NCBI GenBank assembly: GCA_030527765.1
Contig: JAUNAE010000249.1
Span: 1 to 5,621, forward strand
Reading direction: 5' to 3'
Length of the DNA stretch: 5,621 bases
Source of the DNA: Eubacteriales bacterium
GTDB lineage: Bacteria > Bacillota_A > Clostridia > Lachnospirales > Lachnospiraceae
Below the pieces are notes generated by a model. That model did not search any database, had not been told where the DNA came from, and saw only the letters and a program-made list of their open reading frames with translations. This document shows, piece by piece, positions 1 through 5,481 of this stretch. Both the position numbers and the translations under genes were made by a program. How positions within the stretch are numbered: position 1 is the first letter of the stretch; each line of letters opens with the position of its first letter.

Positions 1-1
1 A

Positions 2-223
2 AGAATGGGACAGAAGAAAGCACCTTACTATAGAATCGTTGTTGCAGATTCCCGCAACAAACGTGATGGAAAGGCAATCGCTGAGATCGGAACTTATGAT
101 CCAAACCAGGAGCCAAGCGTATACAAAGTAGACGAAGAGGCTGCTAAAAAATGGCTTGCTAACGGTGCTCAGCCTACAGAAGTTGTTGCTAAGATCTTCA
201 AACTTGCAGGAATCGAGAAATAA
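2..223 (+). CDS. rpsP: 30S ribosomal protein S16 (5' end outside window)
   Basis: Ribosomal protein S16 is a small component of the 30S subunit that helps 16S rRNA fold during assembly. The visible part begins in frame at an Arg codon before Met-Gly-Gln-Lys-Lys-Ala-Pro; this Met is normally an internal residue near position 10 of S16, so the true start and about eight residues lie upstream of the window. The hallmark N-terminal stretch [15 protein letters not shown] is present, followed by IGTYDP, and the frame ends at TAA 221-223, giving a protein of roughly the usual 80 residues. It is the first visible gene of the rpsP-khpA-rimM-trmD operon, a very common order in Firmicutes. Any promoter lies upstream and cannot be seen. 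Identification is by sequence recognition and is secure. Confidence 0.96.
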   Translation, partial: RMGQKKAPYYRIVVADSRNKRDGKAIAEIGTYDPNQEPSVYKVDEEAAKKWLANGAQPTEVVAKIFKLAGIEK

Positions 224-245
224 GAATTGCCTCAAGGCGGTTCTG

Positions 246-275
246 TGACGTCCCCGACCGGACGGGTCATGGAGG
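246..275 (+). other. Small dyad and SD in the rpsP-khpA spacer
   Basis: The 58-base spacer between rpsP and khpA contains a small dyad: CCCG (253-256) pairs with CGGG (263-266), with outer TGA (246-248) and TCA (267-269). It ends directly before the GGAGG at 271-275 that serves khpA. There is no T-tract, so it is not a terminator. It could lightly influence khpA translation, but the stem is short and bulged and may be chance. Confidence 0.3.
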
Positions 276-281
276 TATTCA

Positions 282-509
282 ATGAAAGAATTGGTAGAAG
301 TAATTGCAAGATCTCTTGTTGATAATCCGGACGAAGTAGTTGTTACGCAGACGGAAAAAGAGGATGAAATTGTGATCGAGCTGAAAGTTGGTCAGTCCGA
401 TATGGGCAAGGTCATCGGTCGTCAGGGCAGAATTGCCAAAGCAATCCGAACTGTTGTAAAAGCCGCTTCTTCGAAAAGCAGCAAAAAAGTCATTGTAGAT
501 ATTCTGTAA
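282..509 (+). CDS. khpA: KH-domain RNA-binding protein KhpA (YlqC family)
   Basis: This 75-residue protein is a single KH domain of the KhpA/YlqC family, a cytoplasmic RNA-binding protein that in Firmicutes commonly partners with KhpB (Jag/EloR) and affects mRNA or sRNA and cell-envelope functions. The KH signature is clear: the GxxG loop is GRQG at residues 46-49 within KVIGRQGRIAKAIRTVVKA, preceded by the beta strand EIVIELKV and followed by a final strand VIVDIL. Length and order match the family, which typically has 75-80 residues and sits between rpsP and rimM. The ATG at 282 has GGAGG at 271-275 with six bases of spacing, so the start is secure. It is probably co-transcribed with its neighbours. 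Confidence 0.93.
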   Translation: MKELVEVIARSLVDNPDEVVVTQTEKEDEIVIELKVGQSDMGKVIGRQGRIAKAIRTVVKAASSKSSKKVIVDIL

Positions 510-633
510 TTATGTCTTGGATCAGTGTCTGAAAAGGACGCGGATTACGACTTGATTCGCTTTATATTTGCAGAAAATATGTTTCAGGAGCTGTGGATTC
601 CATGGCTCCTGTTTCCGATTTAAGGAGTATTTT
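510..633 (+). other. khpA-rimM spacer with a strong hairpin at 585-611
   Basis: This 124-base spacer contains no convincing gene. Its main feature is a hairpin: CAGGAGCTGTGG (585-596) pairs with CCATGGCTCCTG (600-611) over 12 positions, two of them G-U, closed by ATT. It is followed by TTTCCGATTT, only a weak T-rich tail, and then the rimM ribosome binding site AAGGAG at 622-627. A weaker stem, GCGGAT (540-545) with ATTCGC (555-560), lies upstream. The strong hairpin could be a partial attenuator, an RNA-processing site or an mRNA stability element inside the operon. The function is inferred; the pairing is read directly. Confidence 0.55.
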
Positions 634-1140
634 ATGGAAAATTTTCTGAAAGTTGGTGTCATCACAACCACACACGGGGTACGTGGAGAAGTGAAAGTAT
701 TTCCGACCACAGACAGCCCGGAGCGTTTTCTGGAATTAGAGTATGTGCTTCTGGACACCGGAAAAGAAAAAATCAGACTTTCGATTCAGTCTGTAAAATT
801 TTTTAAGAACCTTGTCATTCTGAAATTTGAAGAGATTGATAACATCAATGACATTCTTATGTATAAAGGCAAAGATCTCTGGATTCCGAGAGAAGAAGGG
901 CAGGAGCTTGGAGAGGATGAGTATTATATTGCGGATCTCATCGGAATGTCCGTGCGCCTGGAGGACGGAACTGAATTCGGAACACTGAAGGATGTCATGG
1001 AAACAGGGGCAAATGATGTATACGTGGTTTCCACGAAAGACCACGGAGAGGTACTTCTTCCGGCAATCCGGGAGTGTATTCTTGATGTGGACGTGGAGAA
1101 TAACTTTATGACAGTTCATTTGATGAAAGGTCTGTTATGA
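634..1140 (+). CDS. rimM: Ribosome maturation factor RimM
   Basis: RimM is a cytoplasmic assembly factor that binds S19 and helps mature the head of the 30S subunit and 16S rRNA. The 168-residue protein has the expected two-domain layout. The N-terminal RimM beta-barrel has the signature THGVRGE at residues 13-19. The C-terminal PRC-barrel shows EYYIADLIG at 96-104, GANDVYVV at 125-132 and LLPAI at 141-145. The start at 634 is chosen because AAGGAG (622-627) lies six bases upstream and the protein then begins MENFLKVGVI, as family members do. An in-frame ATG at 568 would add 22 residues without homology, encoded across the hairpin. The stop overlaps the trmD start (ATGA at 1137-1140), which implies translational coupling. 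rimM next to trmD is a widely conserved pair. Confidence 0.95.
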   Translation: MENFLKVGVITTTHGVRGEVKVFPTTDSPERFLELEYVLLDTGKEKIRLSIQSVKFFKNLVILKFEEIDNINDILMYKGKDLWIPREEGQELGEDEYYIADLIGMSVRLEDGTEFGTLKDVMETGANDVYVVSTKDHGEVLLPAIRECILDVDVENNFMTVHLMKGLL

Positions 1141-1904
1141 TGAATTTTCATGTACTGACATTGTTTCCGGAAATGATTGAGAACGGGATGAATACCAGTA
1201 TTACCGGAAGGGCGATTGAAGAAGGCAGTTTAAGCCTGAATGCAGTGAATATCCGGGATTATGCGTTTAATAAGCACAGTAAGGTAGACGATTATCCTTA
1301 TGGAGGGGGAGCCGGCATGTTGATGCAGGCAGAACCGGTATACCTTGCCTGGAATTCCATTGCGGAGAAGCTGAATCGCCGTCCCCGCACGGTTTATCTG
1401 ACGCCTCAGGGAAAAGTATTCAACCAGAGTATGGCGAGAGAGTTTGCGAAAGAAGAGGATCTCGTATTCCTTTGCGGACATTACGAGGGAATTGACGAGC
1501 GTGTTCTTGAGGAAATCGTGACAGATTTTGTTTCTATTGGAGATTATGTTCTCACCGGAGGAGAACTTCCTGCCATGGTTATGATGGATTCAATTTCCCG
1601 TATGGTTCCGGGAGTTCTTGGAAATGAAGAATCCGGGGAGACAGAATCTTTTGCAGGCGGGCTTTTGGAATATCCTCAGTACAGCCGCCCGCAGGTATGG
1701 CATGACAAAGAAGTTCCGCCGGTTCTGATGTCCGGACATCACGCCAATGTGGATGCATGGCGGAGGGAACAGTCCATCATCCGTACGGCGAAATGGAGAC
1801 CGGATCTTCTGAAACAGTCCGATCTGACAAACAAAGAGTGGGCATTTGTACGTGCTCTCAAAAAACAATGGAAAGAAGGGGCGGAAGAACATGAGAACCG
1901 CTGA
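1137..1904 (+). CDS. trmD: tRNA (guanine-N1)-methyltransferase TrmD
   Basis: TrmD transfers a methyl group from S-adenosylmethionine to N1 of G37 in tRNAs, next to the anticodon, which prevents +1 frameshifting. It is normally an essential homodimer with a trefoil-knot (SPOUT) fold. The 255 residues, a usual length, contain YGGGAGM at 55-61, the knot motifs [10 protein letters not shown] at 114-123 and [11 protein letters not shown] at 133-143, Arg155 (equivalent to E. coli Arg154), and the C-terminal VPPVLMSG. At the position of E. coli Asp169, the proposed general base, this protein has Glu170 (TESF in place of EDSF) in an ungapped comparison. The first two codons are both ATG (1137 and 1140), and AAAGG at 1126-1130 could serve either. 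The start overlaps the rimM stop, and the end overlaps queA by 14 bases. Confidence 0.96.
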   Translation: MMNFHVLTLFPEMIENGMNTSITGRAIEEGSLSLNAVNIRDYAFNKHSKVDDYPYGGGAGMLMQAEPVYLAWNSIAEKLNRRPRTVYLTPQGKVFNQSMAREFAKEEDLVFLCGHYEGIDERVLEEIVTDFVSIGDYVLTGGELPAMVMMDSISRMVPGVLGNEESGETESFAGGLLEYPQYSRPQVWHDKEVPPVLMSGHHANVDAWRREQSIIRTAKWRPDLLKQSDLTNKEWAFVRALKKQWKEGAEEHENR

Positions 1905-2916
1905 TTTTTATTTTGATCTCCCGGAGGAGCAGATTGCACAGGATCCGCTGGAAGATCGCAGTTCTTCAAGACTGATGCATCTGCACAAGGAAGACGGAAG
2001 TCTGGAGCATCGTCATTTCAGAGATATTGTAGAGTATCTGAATCCGGGAGACTGCATCGTCGTAAATGACACGAAGGTAATCCCTGCAAGACTCTATGGA
2101 CACAAATCCGAGACAGGAGCTCTGATCGAGATTCTTCTTCTGAAACGTATGGAGAATGATGTCTGGGAATGTCTGGTAAAACCGGGCAAAAAAGCCAGAG
2201 AAGGAGCAGTCATTGAATTTGGTAATGGAATTCTGAAAGGTGAAATTATCAAAATTGCAGAAGAAGGAAACCGCTGGATCAAGTTTACTTATGAAGGAAT
2301 TTTTGAGGAGATTCTTGACCAGCTGGGAGAAATGCCTCTGCCTCCGTACATTACCCACAAACTTCAGGACAAAAACCGCTATCAGACGGTTTACGCCAAA
2401 AATGAAGGATCTGCTGCTGCACCGACGGCGGGACTTCATTTTACAAAAGAACTTCTTCAGCAAGTGAAGGAGAAAGGCGTCAATATTGCCCATGTGACGC
2501 TTCATGTGGGACTTGGTACCTTCCGCCCTGTGAAGGTGGATGATGTGGAGTCCCATCACATGCATTCAGAGTTCTATGTGGTGGAAGAGGATCAGGCGAA
2601 ACTGATTAATGACACCAAAAAGGCCGGCGGAAGAGTTATCGCTGTCGGAACGACAAGCTGTCGAACACTGGAATCCGCGACGGGTGAGGATGGAATTCTG
2701 AAGGCCGGAAGCGGCTGGACGGAGATTTTCATCTATCCGGGATATCAGTTCAAAATGATCGATGCGCTGATTACGAATTTCCATTTGCCGGAGTCCACTC
2801 TGCTGATGCTTGTCAGTGCGCTTGCCGGAAAAGAAAAAATCATGCACGCTTATGAAGTGGCAGTGAAAGAGAAGTATCGGTTCTTCTCCTTCGGAGATGC
2901 GATGCTTATCATTTAG
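1891..2916 (+). CDS. queA: tRNA preQ1(34) S-adenosylmethionine ribosyltransferase-isomerase QueA
   Basis: QueA transfers and isomerises the ribosyl part of S-adenosylmethionine onto preQ1 at the wobble position (34) of tRNAs with GUN anticodons, making epoxyqueuosine. The 341-residue protein is full length. It shows [14 protein letters not shown] near the N-terminus, [12 protein letters not shown] at 57-68, [11 protein letters not shown] at 174-184, [11 protein letters not shown] at 204-214, GTTSCRTLE at 253-261, IYPGYQF at 281-287, [16 protein letters not shown] at 295-310 and [11 protein letters not shown] at the C-terminus. The ATG at 1891 was chosen because the protein then starts MRTADFYF as homologues do. 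An in-frame ATG at 1846 would add 15 residues lying inside trmD. Purine-rich GAAGGGGCGGAAG at 1875-1887 provides the ribosome binding site. The 14-base overlap with trmD suggests coupled translation. queA commonly sits with tgt or ruv genes; here it follows trmD. Confidence 0.96.
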   Translation: MRTADFYFDLPEEQIAQDPLEDRSSSRLMHLHKEDGSLEHRHFRDIVEYLNPGDCIVVNDTKVIPARLYGHKSETGALIEILLLKRMENDVWECLVKPGKKAREGAVIEFGNGILKGEIIKIAEEGNRWIKFTYEGIFEEILDQLGEMPLPPYITHKLQDKNRYQTVYAKNEGSAAAPTAGLHFTKELLQQVKEKGVNIAHVTLHVGLGTFRPVKVDDVESHHMHSEFYVVEEDQAKLINDTKKAGGRVIAVGTTSCRTLESATGEDGILKAGSGWTEIFIYPGYQFKMIDALITNFHLPESTLLMLVSALAGKEKIMHAYEVAVKEKYRFFSFGDAMLII

Positions 2917-2939
2917 AACCAAAATCAAACATTTGTTGA

Positions 2940-2963
2940 GTTCCCGAAAGGAATGTCGGGAAC
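2940..2963. repeat. 8-bp perfect inverted repeat after queA
   Basis: GTTCCCGA (2940-2947) and TCGGGAAC (2956-2963) are perfect reverse complements separated by AAGGAATG. Neither side carries an immediate T-tract, so a classical terminator is unlikely. It lies 24 bases after the queA stop and 52 bases from the recombinase stop. It may be an mRNA 3' stability hairpin for queA, or a dyad belonging to a recombinase attachment region; the sequence does not decide. Confidence 0.45.
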
Positions 2964-2966
2964 CTG

Positions 2967-3012
2967 AAAAAGAGAAAGACCAGGGCTTTTGACAGCTCTG
3001 GTCTATTATTTT
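2967..3012. terminator. Bidirectional Rho-independent terminator
   Basis: AGACCAGGGCT (2977-2987) pairs with AGCTCTGGTCT (2994-3004) over 11 positions with one G-U pair and a six-base loop, TTTGAC. On the right side follows TATTATTTT, and on the left side the sequence is AAAAAGAGAA, which reads as a T-rich tail on the - strand. The structure can therefore end transcripts from queA (+) and from the recombinase (-), whose stop is only ten bases from the stem. Two convergent units sharing one terminator is a common, economical arrangement. Confidence 0.8.
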
Positions 3013-3014
3013 GC

Positions 3015-4778
3015 CTAAAAATATCTTCGGTTACGTGGTGCATCCGTATTGTAGATGAATGTATGCGTAAGTCCGTTCTTGAAGGTGATGGAGGATATTC
3101 GCCCATCCAGAAGGCAGACCTTCTCAAGAATGGTATGCATATAAATCTGGAGGATGTCCGGGGAGACACTGGCAGCGAGGTCACGATAATAAATATATGT
3201 TTTCTCGTTCAATTCTCTCTGAATTAGCAAATGGCTTGCCTGTTTTACAAACTCCTCGTCAGAAAGAATACTGTCGGGTTTGCTAATTAAACCAAGTTCT
3301 TTGTTAATTTGCTCTAATCTGGTGACGATGTTTGCTTTCCGAAGAATGAAATCCTTCTCGGTAATGGAGTCTTCGGAATATAAATATAAATCCTGCAATC
3401 GGGAAAGAGCACGCTCCTGTTTTTCCTTTTCGGCTCTAAGGGCAGCGAGCTGAGGATTAACGGATACTTTTTTCTTTTTAGGTTTACCCATTGAGAGGGT
3501 GAAGGAACTGTCAGACTTATACCGAGACAGCAGATTGAAAAATTCATTCAGCCCATCCTCCTCGATGCGGTCGATCTCGTAGAAGGTGCTGCCGGACAGC
3601 AGTTGTTTTTGGAGGGCAGTCGTATCTGATATCTGAGAGAAGGATTTCTTTGCATTGAGCATATTCAAGATATAATTGATTACGAATTCACCGATTACGA
3701 CATCGTTAACAGCCGGATTATCACATTCGGAGGATTTTCTCTTTATGGGGCATGTATAGTTGGACGGGCGATATCCATCCTTCGAATGAGGTTTGCCAGG
3801 ATTACTGATCATCCGTTTATCGCATTTGCCACAGTAAGCAATTCCGGAAAAGATGTGAATATTTTTTGCAGTACGAGATTTTCCAATAGCATTGAATTGC
3901 CTGTTGTTATCCGAACGAATGGAGGACATTGCCTCGTGCTCTTCCAGTGTAAAAATAGCAGGGTGATGGTCGGGAACCATGACCCATTCTTCCTCTGGAT
4001 TTTCGGTTCTATCCTCGGTTCCGGTGTACCGGTTATAACGATAGATGCCGGCGTAAAAGGGGCTGGACGCTATGATCCAGACCGCCGTAGGGGTCCAGTC
4101 TACACCGGCACGGGTCTTGAAACCTTTCTCATTCAGGAAGCGAGCTGTTTGCGTAAGAGATTTTCCATTGATGTAATGATCTTTAAGAATACGGCAGACA
4201 GAAGCCTCGTCCTCTCGTATGGAGAATGTAGAGGATTCAGGATCGTAGTTATATCCAAAAGGAACCCTGCCGCCATTCCATTGACCGTTGCTTGCCCGGG
4301 AGATCATGGTCGCAGTAACACGTTCCGAGGTCATGTTCCTTTCTAACTCCGCAAACACGAGAATGATTTTCAGCATAGCCTCACCGATTGCCGTTGAGGT
4401 ATCAAACTGTTCATTTTTACTGACGAAGGTAACTCTGAGAGATTGGAGTTCTTCGTACATTCCTGCGAAGTCCAGAAGATTTCTGGATATCCTGTCTATT
4501 TTCCAAACAAGTATATGAGTAAATTCTCCGGCACGGACACGGCGCATCATTTCCTGAAAAGCCGGTCTGTCCATATTCTTCCCTGAGTATCCCGCATCCT
4601 CAAAAACATCGTATTGGTCCGTGCCCAGTATCAGTTGGCAGTAGGCGATAAGATCCTGCCGTTGCATGGGCAAAGAGTCCTTGTCAATTTGGTATGAAGT
4701 AGAAACCCTCAAATAGATTGCCACACGGGGATCACGAGACTTCGTGACAATGGATTTTGAGACCTTTTTCCTTGGCAT
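3015..4778 (-). CDS. Large serine recombinase (site-specific integrase/excisionase)
   Basis: This 587-residue protein belongs to the large serine recombinases, which integrate and excise elements through a phosphoserine intermediate between short attachment sites. The N-terminal resolvase domain (about 18-160) carries YLRVSTS with catalytic Ser26 and Arg24, then DAGYSGKNMDRPAF, and KIDRISRN with Asp95, Arg96 and Arg99, all expected active-site residues. The long helix ILVFAELERNMTSERV follows. The recombinase domain (about 165-285) includes GGRVPFGY and SPFYAGIYRYN. A zinc ribbon has Cys316, Cys319, Cys343 and Cys352. A basic patch KPKKKK (432-437) precedes a probable coiled coil (about 441-496), the element that in such integrases controls directionality. 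All key residues are present, so it is probably active. The start is supported by GGAGG at 4788-4792, nine bases upstream. Its substrate sites and any directionality factor are unknown. Confidence 0.95.
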   Translation of the reverse strand: MPRKKVSKSIVTKSRDPRVAIYLRVSTSYQIDKDSLPMQRQDLIAYCQLILGTDQYDVFEDAGYSGKNMDRPAFQEMMRRVRAGEFTHILVWKIDRISRNLLDFAGMYEELQSLRVTFVSKNEQFDTSTAIGEAMLKIILVFAELERNMTSERVTATMISRASNGQWNGGRVPFGYNYDPESSTFSIREDEASVCRILKDHYINGKSLTQTARFLNEKGFKTRAGVDWTPTAVWIIASSPFYAGIYRYNRYTGTEDRTENPEEEWVMVPDHHPAIFTLEEHEAMSSIRSDNNRQFNAIGKSRTAKNIHIFSGIAYCGKCDKRMISNPGKPHSKDGYRPSNYTCPIKRKSSECDNPAVNDVVIGEFVINYILNMLNAKKSFSQISDTTALQKQLLSGSTFYEIDRIEEDGLNEFFNLLSRYKSDSSFTLSMGKPKKKKVSVNPQLAALRAEKEKQERALSRLQDLYLYSEDSITEKDFILRKANIVTRLEQINKELGLISKPDSILSDEEFVKQASHLLIQRELNEKTYIYYRDLAASVSPDILQIYMHTILEKVCLLDGRISSITFKNGLTHTFIYNTDAPRNRRYF

Positions 4779-4787
4779 TGATAAATT

Positions 4788-4792
4788 CCTCC
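4788..4792 (-). promoter_or_regulatory. Ribosome binding site of the recombinase
   Basis: GGAGG on the - strand, nine bases before the ATG at 4778, fixes the recombinase start. It lies immediately after the T-rich tail of the upstream terminator hairpin, so no promoter fits between the terminator and this site. Translation of the recombinase therefore seems to require transcripts that pass the terminator. Confidence 0.85.
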
Positions 4793-4793
4793 G

Positions 4794-4822
4794 TAAATAA
4801 AGAAAAGCCCCTGCACGGGGCT
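4794..4822 (-). terminator. Rho-independent terminator upstream of the recombinase
   Basis: Read on the - strand, AGCCCC, the loop GTGCA, and GGGGCT form a six-pair, GC-rich stem (4806-4822), followed by TTTTCTTTATTTA, a good U-rich tail. It begins four bases after the stop of the 54-residue gene and ends just before the recombinase ribosome binding site. It should end or reduce leftward transcripts from the repressor operon before the recombinase. This fits conditional recombinase expression by read-through or antitermination; that role is inference. Confidence 0.75.
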
Positions 4823-4826
4823 ATAG

Positions 4827-4991
4827 TCAAATGATTTTGGGGACATATTTGTTGAGCGTAGCCCAGACGATTTGCCGTTCCTCATTCGTTGCAAGCTGAT
4901 AACAGGCAAGCAACCGGTGAAGTTCCAGAACAAATGCATCATGTTCAGGCACAAGTGGTTTTTGAGGAGTAACGGTAATATGTTCTGACAT
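4827..4991 (-). CDS. Small protein of unknown function, 54 residues
   Basis: I do not recognise this family. The frame encodes 54 residues starting MSEHITVTPQKPLVPEHD, with a polar, Pro-containing N-terminus (1-18), a probable amphipathic helix DAFVLELHRLLACYQLA (18-34), and a second one EERQIVWATLNKYV (37-50). It ends PKII before TGA. No signal peptide or membrane segment is seen. Support for a real gene comes from GGAGG at 4997-5001 five bases before the ATG, a natural protein-like composition, and its fit between the regulator gene (53 bases upstream) and a terminator four bases downstream. Given its position it may modulate the repressor or the recombinase, for example as an excision or directionality factor, but nothing in the sequence proves this. 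Longer open frames across the same bases lack comparable support. Confidence 0.75.
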   Translation of the reverse strand: MSEHITVTPQKPLVPEHDAFVLELHRLLACYQLATNEERQIVWATLNKYVPKII

Positions 4992-5044
4992 TGGAGCCTC
5001 CTATCTTCCGTGTTCACGGACGTAGTTCAAATAGTCGATGGAGA

Positions 5045-5398
5045 TTATGCCTCTTTCTTGTCACTGTACTTATCCGGGATAACCATGTGTGTACGCAGGA
5101 AGTCCTTACACATCTGTTGTTTATCTTCTGGAATATGGGAGATGATATCAACCCATTCAGAGTCGATAGAAAACTCACCGGAATGAGCTTTATCAGTAGA
5201 TGAATGACCCAGACCATAAACCAGTTCGTCAATGGATATCTGGAGATACTCTGCAATCTCCATGGCAGCATCCAATTTCGGAAATCTGCCGTCCTTCCAA
5301 GTCCCTGTATTCCCGCTTGCCCTGCCGATTTCACGAAGGACAGCCGTTAATGTAGTGCCTTTCCTTTCACAGGCTGCTCTGAAATTATCGTAAAACAT
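5045..5398 (-). CDS. XRE-family helix-turn-helix regulator (probable element repressor)
   Basis: This 117-residue cytoplasmic protein has a Cro/CI-type helix-turn-helix at about residues 3-62. It shows MFYDNFRAACERKGTTLTAVLREIG, then GNTGTWKDGRFPKLDAAMEIAEYL with the turn and recognition helix, and ISIDELVYG closing the domain, a typical XRE ending. The C-terminal part (about 80-108, EWVDIISHIPEDKQQMCKDFLRTH) looks helical and may serve dimerisation. There is no S24/LexA-type peptidase domain, so RecA-stimulated self-cleavage is not expected. The start at 5398 is fixed by GGAGGG at 5403-5408. It is the first gene of the leftward operon and lies directly beside the two operators at 5417-5465, so autoregulation and control of the opposite promoter are likely. 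Its role as the element's master repressor is inferred from position. Confidence 0.88.
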   Translation of the reverse strand: MFYDNFRAACERKGTTLTAVLREIGRASGNTGTWKDGRFPKLDAAMEIAEYLQISIDELVYGLGHSSTDKAHSGEFSIDSEWVDIISHIPEDKQQMCKDFLRTHMVIPDKYSDKKEA

Positions 5399-5416
5399 AG
5401 TACCCTCCTAAAATTA

Positions 5417-5434
5417 AACTCACAATAATGAGCC
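5417..5434. promoter_or_regulatory. Operator O1 (imperfect palindrome)
   Basis: AACTCA-CAATAA-TGAGCC matches the perfect O2 palindrome in its left arm and in four of six bases of its right arm, with the same six-base centre length. It covers the proposed -10 of the leftward repressor promoter. Its centre is 31 bp from that of O2, close to three helical turns, so both would face the same side of the DNA. It is a probable binding site for the adjacent XRE protein. Confidence 0.65.
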
Positions 5435-5454
5435 TTACATATTGACAAACTCAA
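5425..5454 (-). promoter_or_regulatory. Probable leftward promoter of the repressor operon
   Basis: On the - strand TTGAGT (5454-5449), an 18-base spacer and CATTAT (5430-5425) make a fair sigma-A promoter. The expected start near 5418 gives a short leader that contains the GGAGGG of the XRE gene. The -10 lies within O1 and the -35 within O2, so autoregulation is likely. The hexamers match consensus at four of six positions each, so the exact call is moderate. Confidence 0.5.
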
Positions 5455-5470
5455 TCTAGTGAGTTATTGT
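5442..5470 (+). promoter_or_regulatory. Probable rightward promoter
   Basis: TTGACA (5442-5447) is a perfect -35 hexamer. It is followed by exactly 17 bases and TATTGT (5465-5470), a four-of-six -10 match. Operator O2 occupies the spacer precisely, as in classical repressed phage promoters. Transcription would begin near 5477 and read out of the window toward the interior of the element. Confidence 0.7.
5448..5465. promoter_or_regulatory. Operator O2 (perfect palindrome)
   Basis: AACTCA-ATCTAG-TGAGTT has perfect six-base arms around a six-base centre. It fills the spacer between the proposed -35 and -10 of the rightward promoter and also covers the -35 of the leftward one. A protein bound here should block the rightward promoter. 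The XRE protein encoded 50 bases away is the obvious candidate; binding itself is inferred. Confidence 0.75.
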
Positions 5471-5481
5471 ACAAATGTAAG

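Noticed and set aside
568..633. Upstream ATG 568 as the rimM start
   Set aside because: It would place the 585-611 hairpin inside the gene and add 22 atypical residues. ATG 634 has AAGGAG at ideal spacing and gives the normal family N-terminus.
3786..4346. 186-codon open frame on the + strand
   Set aside because: It lies entirely antisense to conserved recombinase sequence including the recombinase domain and part of the zinc ribbon, and its translation shows no recognisable domain.
2931..4856. Ten-base direct repeat ATTTGTTGAG at 2931-2940 and 4847-4856, considered as an attachment repeat
   Set aside because: Matches of this length are expected by chance in a window of this size, and the second copy lies inside the 54-residue gene rather than at an element end.
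4709..5017. 102-codon frame on the - strand across the 54-residue gene
   Set aside because: It begins at GTG without a good ribosome binding site, runs through the terminator and into the recombinase, and has low-quality composition. The 54-residue frame has GGAGG and a clean stop before the terminator.
5002..5050. Short frame ending ISIDYLNYVREHGR on the - strand between the XRE gene and the 54-residue gene
   Set aside because: It has no start codon preceded by a ribosome binding site, and it is closed upstream by stops inside the XRE gene.
5014..5334. 106-codon frame on the - strand overlapping the XRE gene
   Set aside because: It is an out-of-frame shadow of a clear helix-turn-helix protein and has no homology that I can recognise.
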